The notes under the pieces are model-generated. The model worked only from the letters and a program-made list of their open reading frames with translations, was not told the DNA's origin and searched no databases. Positions 6,873 through 14,500 of a stretch of DNA of 15,044 nucleotides are shown here, piece by piece (positions within the stretch are counted from its first letter, which is position 1; the number at the start of each line of letters is the position of its first letter). Where the stretch lies: positions 1 to 15,044 of the forward strand of contig PCBQ01000054.1 of NCBI GenBank assembly GCA_002731395.1, read 5' to 3'. Origin of the DNA: Methanobacteriota archaeon (lineage in GTDB: Archaea > Thermoplasmatota > Poseidoniia > Poseidoniales > Poseidoniaceae). The position numbers and the translations under genes were made by a program.

Positions 6873-8150
6873 CTGCGCATCGGGCTGGTCGGCAAGCCCA
6901 ACGTTGGGAAATCCACGTTCTTTGCAGCGACCACGCTGGCCAAAGTGGACATCGCGAACTACCCGTTTTGCACCATCGATCCAAACGTGGGCGTGGCGTT
7001 CCCCCGTGCTCGTTTGCCGTGCCCTTGCAAGGAACTGCGGGCGCGGCTGGTCGAGGAAGGTCGTTTTGAGGACGATGCGAACGAGCGAGGCGGCTCAATG
7101 TGCTCGCCTCGAACGGGCACATGCCTCCACTTCGAACGTCACGTGCCGGTTGCATTGGTCGACGTTGCCGGGCTTGTGCCCGGAGCTTCAGAAGGGCGGG
7201 GTAGGGGGAATGCCTTCCTTGCCGACCTCGCGGGCTGCGACGCTCTGATCCAGGTTGTGGATGGCGCGGCAGCCACGGACGTCGAAGGCAACCCGATTTC
7301 ACCGGCCACGGACCCAGCGGCTGCAGCCGCGTCCATCGCTCACGAGGTCACTTTCCTGACCACAGAACTCGAGCAGTGGATTGCCAGCGTCCTCGCTGAC
7401 GGCTGGTCCAGGGGCGTTCGTCGCGTTCAAGCCGAGGGTGAACGAGGCCTGCTGGGCTTCCTCGTTGAGCGCTTGAGCGGTCTAGGTGCGACCACGGCCC
7501 TCATCAGCTCAGCGCTTGATGCGCTCCGTGATGGCGGACGTGACCTCGGTCAACCGTGGACGTGGGGCGACGACGAGATGGGAGCGTTGGCCAAAAGCCT
7601 GCGTCGAGGTTTGTTCCCACTGCACGTCGCGGTGAACAAACTGGACCTTGCTCCAGAGGGTGTGATGGACCATCTGAGCCTCGAAGTGGACGCAACGCCC
7701 TGCCTTGCGGACATGGAATTGGCCTTGCGCCGTGCAGATGCGGCAGGCCTCATCCGCTACCGAACCGGGGACGTTGACTTCGTGGTTCCTGAGGACGCAC
7801 CACTTTCCGATGCCCAACGCACTGCTCTGGAACGGATGCGTGGGGCTTTGGCTTCGGCCGGTGGCACCGGCATCGAGGCCCTGCTGGACGCGGTGGTGTT
7901 CGACACGCTCGAACGCATTGTCGTTTATCCCGTGCAGGACGAAGGCCGGTGGGTCGACGGCGACGGGCGGGTCCTTCCAGATGCGCTTGTTGTGCCTTCA
8001 GGCGTCACCGCAAAGGCGGTGGCCGGACGTGTGCATACGGATTTGGAAACAGGCTTCATCCGCGGTGTGGATGGCCGCACGCGTCGCGTGGTCGGTGCAG
8101 ATCACCAAGTCGAGGACGGCGCCGTTCTGAAAATTCACGCCAAAACGTGA
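6873..8150 (+). CDS. YchF-like P-loop GTPase with TGS domain; start disrupted or CTG
   Basis: From codon 6873 the frame encodes 425 residues: LRIGLVGKPNVGKSTFF (P-loop G7-S14), switch I ANYPFCTIDPN, DVAGLV (G3, 97-100), AVNKLD (G4, 255-258) and a C-terminal TGS domain from about 350. NKxD instead of the bacterial NxxE, and Cys pairs PCPC (50, 52) and CSPRTGTC (77, 84), mark the archaeal branch. The first ATG/GTG/TTG in this frame is GTG 6945, after the P-loop, which would remove nucleotide binding. The frame is closed by the upstream TGA at 6858-6860, leaving CTG 6873 as the only upstream candidate. Removing one G from the run at 6861-6866 would join it to ATG 6857, which overlaps the upstream stop as ATGA, giving MRGTALRIGLVGK. 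A homopolymer error or frameshift is therefore likely. The family binds ribosomes; its exact role in archaea is unclear. Confidence 0.85.
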   Translation: MRIGLVGKPNVGKSTFFAATTLAKVDIANYPFCTIDPNVGVAFPRARLPCPCKELRARLVEEGRFEDDANERGGSMCSPRTGTCLHFERHVPVALVDVAGLVPGASEGRGRGNAFLADLAGCDALIQVVDGAAATDVEGNPISPATDPAAAAASIAHEVTFLTTELEQWIASVLADGWSRGVRRVQAEGERGLLGFLVERLSGLGATTALISSALDALRDGGRDLGQPWTWGDDEMGALAKSLRRGLFPLHVAVNKLDLAPEGVMDHLSLEVDATPCLADMELALRRADAAGLIRYRTGDVDFVVPEDAPLSDAQRTALERMRGALASAGGTGIEALLDAVVFDTLERIVVYPVQDEGRWVDGDGRVLPDALVVPSGVTAKAVAGRVHTDLETGFIRGVDGRTRRVVGADHQVEDGAVLKIHAKT

Positions 8151-8151
8151 T

Positions 8152-8538
8152 TCAGTGCCCCTTCGGGCGCTCATGAGCAGGGGTCAGACGCGCCATGTCG
8201 CTGGTGTACTTGGCCCGGTAAAGTAGGATTTGGGCCGGCAAAAGCAAGGTGCCAAGACCCAAGAGGACGAGCACGTAAGTGCCCCAGGGGGAAACACCGG
8301 TCAGGAAGGTCAACCAGAGCGTCCACCCCATCAGAATCGTGATTGAAGGTCCCCACCGTCGAGACACCACTGAGAGTCGAGAAGCGATGAGGTTCTCGTC
8401 GAAGAAGGTTGGAACGTCCTCCTTGCTCACAAGGCCTTGATCGAGGCCACAACGCACACAGATTTGGGCGCGTGGTCCATTTCCGTGGATGAAATATTCA
8501 CGTGCAAACGTCCCGTTGCAGCTTCGGCACAGCGGCAT
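8152..8538 (-). CDS. Zinc-ribbon two-transmembrane protein
   Basis: The 128-residue protein opens with a compact zinc ribbon: C4-x2-C7 (MPLCRSC) and C27-x2-C30 (ICVRCG), with a short loop between. After a linker come two hydrophobic helices, about residues 63-82 (GPSITILMGWTLWLTFLTGV) and 85-106 (GTYVLVLLGLGTLLLPAQIL), then a short basic tail. The ribbon is probably cytosolic. It lies 36 bases downstream of the PabB-PabA gene on the same strand and may be the last cistron of that transcript. Its stop is one base from the GTPase gene's stop on the other strand. No specific family is recognised; membrane proteins with N-terminal zinc ribbons are common in archaea and mostly unassigned. Confidence 0.75.
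   Translation of the reverse strand: MPLCRSCNGTFAREYFIHGNGPRAQICVRCGLDQGLVSKEDVPTFFDENLIASRLSVVSRRWGPSITILMGWTLWLTFLTGVSPWGTYVLVLLGLGTLLLPAQILLYRAKYTSDMARLTPAHERPKGH
8154..8171. terminator. Hairpin at the convergent gene junction
   Basis: AGTGCCC and GGGCGCT form a 7-bp stem (one G-T pair) around a CTTC loop, beginning 4 bases past the GTPase stop. Being an inverted repeat, it could act in either direction. It lies inside the last codons of the zinc-ribbon gene and has no T-run, so a terminator role is only suggested by position. Confidence 0.25.
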
Positions 8539-8574
8539 GCTCTCACTCTGTTCCTACGACCGGCTCCCGTCCTT

Positions 8575-10752
8575 TCAACCATGCGATGCGTCGAGAAAGG
8601 TTCGAAGGAGGCGGTCGCCTTCTTCACTGCCGATGGATTCAGGGTGCCCTTGCAATCCATGAACGTTGAATTGAGGTGACCGCACGCCCATGGTCACGTG
8701 ACCAGAACGTGCGTTGACGTCCAAGCCTGCCAAATCTGAACCTTCGACCACCAGCGAATTGTAGCGTACCATCCGCATGGTTTGGCCTGAAACATCGCGG
8801 AAGAGCCCGCTTCCATCGTGCACCAATTGGACAGGACGGCCGTGCACGGGTCCATGCGGATCGTGGTTGATGCGGCCACCCGCCGCCAGTCCGAGGGCTT
8901 GGTGACCGAGGCACACCCCAAGCAAGGGCGGTGTTCGGCCTTGCAGTGCCAATTCTGCCAAATGCATCGAGAGCCCGGCTTCCTCAGGTCGGCCGGGACC
9001 CGGCCCCAGCACGATGTGGCTTGGACTTGCTTCCAACATCACCCTCACGCTGCCGTCAATGTCGTGCGGGCCTTTCGGGCCACGTCCTTGCACCACGTGC
9101 ACGTCGTGTCCCAGTTGCATGATCGCATGGGCGATGTTATGGGTGAAGGAGTCCAGGTTGTCCACCAACACGACTGCGTGGTGGGGGCGTGTTCGTGCTT
9201 GGCCTAAGCGCCCTCCAAGGGGTGCACCTTGCGGGACCCGAAGTGGTGTGATTCGCAACCTTCCTCGGGTGCTGGTTTGCGGCGAGCCCCATCCTGCGGC
9301 CCTGAGCAGGGCATCGGCCTTCCACACCGCTTCCTCAATCTCACGGGCGGCCACGCTTCCAATGGTGATGCCACCCCCGGCCAGAACATCAGCCATGCGC
9401 TGCTTGCCTTCGAAACGGACTTGCATCGTTCGAATCAGGATGTTCCAAGCCCCGTGGTGCCCTTCAGGGTCCCACCATCCAACAGATCCGCACCAAAAGC
9501 GCCGTGGTTCCCCCTCAACTGCGTCGATGGCCGCGCAGACCACCGTCCTTGGACAACCGGTGATGGAACCACCTGGGAACACCGAAGCAAAGGCTGCGGG
9601 TGGATCGACGGTCAACGTCGCACCGACGTGCGACACCAAGTGCTGGACGGTGGCGTAGGCTTCGACGTCATAGCGCTGAACATGGACCGATCCAGGACGG
9701 CTGATGGCACCCAAATCGTTGCGCATCAAATCCACGAGCATCCTGTGCTCAGCGGTTTCTTTCTCGTCCTCCACCAACGCACGGCGGAGGGCTTGCTCTT
9801 CCAGTGCGTCGCTTCCTCGCGGATAGGTGCCCTTGATGGGCGAGGTCATTGCCTGACCGGCGTGAATCCGTAAGAGCGATTCTGGCGAACTTGACAACAG
9901 GTGGTGGTTGAGGTCAGGAGCCCACGTCCACGCAGAGAAGGGAGCGGGATTTCCTTCCAGCAAGCGCCGCATCACGTTCCACGGCTCGTCATCAAGTGGC
10001 CCCGTCCACCTTCGGCCAATGTTGACCTGGTACATCCGCCCGTCCACGATGGCCTGCTTGACCGCTTCAATGGCCTCGGCGTGCTGTGTATCGTCCATGG
10101 AACTTCTCAACGTGGGTTGGCTCGCAGCGGGCGGTGGAGTCACGCGCGGTTCTGCCGGCTCAGGGCGCCGTGCCCACGTGTCGCCTTCGGTGTGCAGTCG
10201 ATGAATCTGGCCAGATGCGTGATCGATGAGCAGGGCCCCCTCCACTACCCACAACACGGCCAGCAGTGCCTTACTTTCAGGCACGTGGCGGATTTTGATG
10301 GGTTGCGTCCACTGCACCAAATCGTAAGCGAAAGCACCGCTGAGGAAGGGCCGCTGTGGCCACCCTTCCACCCGGCTCACGAAGGGCTGAGGATTGAGCA
10401 TCACGTCTTCCAAGGTCCGCATGAGGTCATCCAACGTCGGAGCCGAAACCTGCTGTTTGTCATGCCAAGCTCCACTGGACCAGATCTGAACGGTGGCCTT
10501 CAATTCGCCTTCTGCGCTCCATTCGGGTTCGGCCTTCAGCGGGTTGCTGGGGTCAGGCACGTCGTCCGCTGATTCGGGCTGTCGTACCACGGCTCGACAT
10601 CGTGGTGGTCGAGCGATCATCGAGTGTTTGGCCAAATGACTGGCCGGTCCAGTGGAAAGGAGCAACACCTCGTCCGGGGAACCGAAAGCTCCGGCCGTCG
10701 GTCCGAGATGACCCTGCTCACGCAACCCCTCAACCGTTCGAATGAGGTCCAT
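8575..10752 (-). CDS. pabBA: Aminodeoxychorismate synthase, PabB-PabA fusion
   Basis: The 725-residue protein joins component I (about 1-490) to a glutamine amidotransferase (about 524-725). The chorismate-binding half shows DGRMYQVNI, SSSPESLL, SPIKGTYPRG (K307), ETAEHRMLVDLMRNDLG, FPGGSITGCPR and ADVLAGGGITIGS. Lys in PIKGT is the PabB mark; TrpE has Ala there, so p-aminobenzoate synthesis is favoured over anthranilate. The amidotransferase half shows VDNLDSFTHNI, the oxyanion loop GPGPGRP, the nucleophile in LGVCLGHQ (C614), and HGLQGHPES (H703, E705). Together they make 4-amino-4-deoxychorismate from chorismate and glutamine. TGCPR replaces the usual TGAPK. The order PabB then PabA is the reverse of the fungal and plant fusions. 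The start is ATG 10752, one base after the PabC-like stop, with GGAGGAGG upstream, so translation is coupled. Confidence 0.9.
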   Translation of the reverse strand: MDLIRTVEGLREQGHLGPTAGAFGSPDEVLLLSTGPASHLAKHSMIARPPRCRAVVRQPESADDVPDPSNPLKAEPEWSAEGELKATVQIWSSGAWHDKQQVSAPTLDDLMRTLEDVMLNPQPFVSRVEGWPQRPFLSGAFAYDLVQWTQPIKIRHVPESKALLAVLWVVEGALLIDHASGQIHRLHTEGDTWARRPEPAEPRVTPPPAASQPTLRSSMDDTQHAEAIEAVKQAIVDGRMYQVNIGRRWTGPLDDEPWNVMRRLLEGNPAPFSAWTWAPDLNHHLLSSSPESLLRIHAGQAMTSPIKGTYPRGSDALEEQALRRALVEDEKETAEHRMLVDLMRNDLGAISRPGSVHVQRYDVEAYATVQHLVSHVGATLTVDPPAAFASVFPGGSITGCPRTVVCAAIDAVEGEPRRFWCGSVGWWDPEGHHGAWNILIRTMQVRFEGKQRMADVLAGGGITIGSVAAREIEEAVWKADALLRAAGWGSPQTSTRGRLRITPLRVPQGAPLGGRLGQARTRPHHAVVLVDNLDSFTHNIAHAIMQLGHDVHVVQGRGPKGPHDIDGSVRVMLEASPSHIVLGPGPGRPEEAGLSMHLAELALQGRTPPLLGVCLGHQALGLAAGGRINHDPHGPVHGRPVQLVHDGSGLFRDVSGQTMRMVRYNSLVVEGSDLAGLDVNARSGHVTMGVRSPQFNVHGLQGHPESIGSEEGDRLLRTFLDASHG

Positions 10753-10753
10753 G

Positions 10754-11497
10754 TCAACCTCCTCCGAGGGCCGTCCAGGTGGTCTGGTCCTTCATGTGGC
10801 GCTCGTATGCGTCAGAGCAAACGTGAAACAAGCGCGGACTGGGCGAAACAAAAGGTACCCCATCGATGGTATCGACCAAAGCCACGCCAAGTCCGGTGCC
10901 AACAAGCACCATGGCGGTGGCTCGAGCCACACGCCGTTCGTTGAGGTGGCCCCGTTGAACGGGAAGGCCCGCGGCTGCGAGGCCCGTTTGGAGGGTACGC
11001 AGGGTCACGCTGTCCACACCCCCGTCGTCCTCTTGTGCGGCCCACACCACGCCGTCATCGTCCAACAACAGGGGAGTCGAACGCCGCTCGTCCACGATGC
11101 GGTGCTCGTGCACCAACAGCACCGCATCGGCGCCCATGGCTTCACCATGAGCCGCCGCTTCATCCGCCCACGCCCACGCGCCGTGTTTTGTTCCAGTCAC
11201 GCGACCTGCCCACCGTGGGGCAGGTGCCGTGATGGCGTCCAGTTCCCGAAGCGTCTGGCGGTCGCGTATCGTGCAACTCCATCCGTCGTTTGACCATGCG
11301 AGGCGAACCAGACCCTCCAATGTGCGGTCTTGGCAGGTCTCCTGCAGGGCGATGAGGGCGCCAGGCATGTGTGGTGTCAACCGCAAGGCTTCGGCATGGG
11401 TTTCGAGGCGTGCAAGGTGCAGATTGAGATCGGCGACGCCGAGCTGCGGACGGAAAAGCAGCGTCGTGAACACAGCATCACGCGGTCCTGCAGGCAT
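10754..11497 (-). CDS. pabC: Class IV PLP enzyme, probable aminodeoxychorismate lyase (PabC)
   Basis: The 247-residue protein has the fold-type IV pattern. HLARLETHAEAL sits near the N-terminus, and the PLP lysine is in GTKHGAWAWADEAA (K104). VHEHRIVDERRSTPLLL (E137) is followed by GVDSVTLRTL, then ERRVARATAMVLVGTGLGVALVDTIDG, matching the family's GV-x-PV-x-x-IDG end. Aminodeoxychorismate lyase splits 4-amino-4-deoxychorismate into p-aminobenzoate and pyruvate, and a neighbour making that substrate, separated by one base, is the main reason for the call. Branched-chain or D-amino acid aminotransferase activity cannot be excluded by motif alone. The usual E-x-x-x-S-N is ERRSTP here, so the Asn is missing. 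The start, ATG 11497, has a GAGGTG about 7 bases upstream. It lies 43 bases after the large surface protein gene. Confidence 0.8.
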   Translation of the reverse strand: MPAGPRDAVFTTLLFRPQLGVADLNLHLARLETHAEALRLTPHMPGALIALQETCQDRTLEGLVRLAWSNDGWSCTIRDRQTLRELDAITAPAPRWAGRVTGTKHGAWAWADEAAAHGEAMGADAVLLVHEHRIVDERRSTPLLLDDDGVVWAAQEDDGGVDSVTLRTLQTGLAAAGLPVQRGHLNERRVARATAMVLVGTGLGVALVDTIDGVPFVSPSPRLFHVCSDAYERHMKDQTTWTALGGG

Positions 11498-11540
11498 GTG
11501 CTCACCTCAGGGAAGGCGGTGTCGTGCTTCAGCGCACCGG

Positions 11541-14500
11541 TCAAAGCAAATCGTCGAGGAAGGAGGTGTCCAAGCCACCTTGGGCAGCAGGTGGTGCATT
11601 GTCAAGGCCAAGGTCGTCCAGCAGGCCATCAATGTTGGCCGGTGAACCGCCCTGGCGGGTGACAGGGGCCTCCATTCGAGCAGGACTGAGTTGCTGCGCT
11701 GCGGCGTACAGGTCGACGGACAGAGCCTCCGGAGCCGCCAGTGCCGATGCCACCGAGGGTGGAGCAGCGGGTGGAGGCGATGGGGCCGGAGCCGTTGGAA
11801 TCGGGCCGAAGGCGTCCTCCTGAATGCCCCATGTGGCCTCTTGCAACGTGTAGGCCTTGTTGCCTTCGCCACCGCGGCGTCGCAGCACCAGCAGGGCCAA
11901 GAGCACGGTGATGAGGATCAACCCGGCGACGATGGCGTTGGGGCCGGTCAGGTAGGTCCCGAGGTCCAATCCACCGTCCACTGCGCCGTCGCTGTCCTCA
12001 CCTTGGGTCAAAGGTGCCAGGAAGACGGGCTCAACGGAGGTCCTTTCGAAAACGTCGTCGACGGGTGTGACCGCGATGTACCACCCGGTTGAATTCACCA
12101 GTTCGGGGAAGGCTGCGGCGGTGATGCGGAATGAGTTTGAGGCTTGCACTTCGCCGGCTAGCGTGGCGCTTTCAACGTCAGGGAAGGTGGCCTCAGCGAA
12201 GTAGACACGGTAGGCACGAACACTCGGATCGTTGGTGTGCTGCCAAGCAACAAGCACGTCGGTTTCGTCAACCCATGCGGCGGAGACGCCGGTGATTGAG
12301 TCAAGGTAGAGCCCTGGGTCCTCAACACCGTCGTCAACGGGCGCAACCGACACTGTCGTAAGATCGGTGAGGTGTGCGTTCCCGCTGGTGTCTCGGACCA
12401 CGACAGCGAGATGTACGGTGACGCCTGCCTCGAGGGAGCTGCCGTCAGAGTAACGGTCCACGACGACGGGGAAATTCGGGGTGCGGTCAAGGATCAGGCT
12501 TGGCGAGGCGCCTTCACTGACGCGATTGAAAGGAGCACTGAGGACGTAGACCTCGTAAGCATCGACATCGCTTGCTGTGCTCGGCAGGAACTCCAGCAGC
12601 ACCGCTCGGCCGTCGTCTTCGGGCCGGTCGGTGGCCACAAGGTCTTGGATGCGGTCAGGTGCTTCACGGTCCGCCACGTTGTCGATCGCCACGGCTGAGT
12701 CTGTGGCGAGTCCATCAAGGTGAACGTTTCCGCGCAGGTCGTGGACGGTGACCGCGGCGTGCACGGTCATACCGTCCACGATGGGAACCACAGACCACGT
12801 ACCGTCTTGATTTCGGTGCATCGCCTCATTCATGGTGATCTCAAAGGATGAGCCGTCGGCGTCAATGCGCTGCGTGTCAATCCGCAAAGCGCTGACTGAA
12901 TCGCTGGGCATGCCGTTGAGGTGCCATGCGCTGACGTTCGTGATCGCCTCAGTGAAGGTCCACACCAGGTAATGGCCGAAGTCGTCAGCAGCGGACGGCG
13001 CGAAGACCACATCGACGGCGGTTCCGTCATCCTCTGGATGGTCAAAGGCCTCCACCGACTCAAGGCGCGCCGGTGGCACGCCCTCATCCACGACGTTTCG
13101 GTACGGAATGGCGTCGTCGATGATGGTGTCCTGACCAAGGCTGAGGTCGACATTGAGCCACACGTCGTGGGCGGTCACGGCCACCAGGTAGGTGCGTCCG
13201 TCAACGAGTTCACGGCCGCCGATGTCATCAACCACGGTTCCGTTGGCCGAGCAATCGGTCACCACCTTGCTTTCTTCGAAGGCGAGGCTTCCGTCGCGAA
13301 GGTCCTGGATTGCTTCGGCCACCAAGGTGGCGTATGGCCCATCGTCTTGGCCCGGTTGGTCCATGCTTTGGATGTCGCCAAGCTCGTGCAGCCAGACCGT
13401 GTAGAATGCGCAATCAACAGCGATGGAGGGCGTCCACGTGACCGTCAACCGTCCACCTTCGTCGTTTGGTGCATCTTTCGCATCAACGTCTTTGAGCGCG
13501 GGAGGAGCACGGCCGTCATCAAGACCACCCGTGGGCACCACTGGGCCTAGGATGAGGGCGTCGCTAAGGTTCTCTTGCCCAGACTCGTCCACACATGTCA
13601 GGCCGATCCAATACACGCGTCCGGGCTGGAGGGAGAGCGTGGTCTCGTTGCCCTCGCTCTTCGGCACGTCCCGTTCAGGCGTGAGTCCGAGGACGTCGGT
13701 GCGCTCGACGGTTGAGGCGTACAACCTGGTGGAGGCATGGTCCAAGGCCGTGCACCGTTCCCATCGGACCTCGAGGTCCCCGTCGGCTGCGTTGCTCAGG
13801 GTGGAAGGCATGGCTTCACCGCTGTTTGGAGGCCTTGGAATTTCATCGCTGGACGTGGCTGGGCCGAGGGGCATTGAAGGTGTGCCGAGCCGGCCGTCAG
13901 CGTATTCAACGACGATCACGGCGCTGTAGTCTTGGCCGTCGATCAGCGGTTGACCTCCGGCCGTGAAGACATCTGCCTGCAATCGACTGTGCAGGGCGAT
14001 GGCTGCGTCTGGCTCAACGTTGGAGGCCTGCAGCTCTGCTGCGGTTGGTGGAGCGGCCCAACCGTCCGCTTTGAGGTAAATCAGGTAACGCGCGAAATCG
14101 TCGTCGTGGACGAGGGACCACGAGGCGCGCAGTGCACCGCCACCGTCATCAGGTCGATCCGTCAGGTCCAGTAGTTCGATGGGCGTCTCGGTACGGCTCC
14201 AATCGTAAATCAGGCGCACATCCATCGAACCGTTCACCGGGCTGAACAGCTGTGCTTCAACGGTCAGGTTCCCATTCAGCATGCGCCCGGTGTCTACGGC
14301 GGCTTGCAAGCGGCTGACGAATGCGTCGTCCGCCATGTCGAACGTACCGTCCCAGAGCAACAATTCAGTGGAGGCCCATACGGCTGCACCTTGGGTGTTT
14401 GAACTGAAGACCAGCGGTAAAGCGGTGGGCGTGAGTGCCCCTGCCGCCCCAGCGGCAAGGGACAGGTTGTCCAGGCCAGTGAGGTTGAGCAGGTCGATGC

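Noticed and set aside
8575..10752. Reading the fusion as anthranilate synthase TrpE-TrpG
   Set aside because: The PIKGT motif with Lys is typical of PabB rather than TrpE (Ala), and a PabC-like gene is directly coupled; no other tryptophan gene is nearby.
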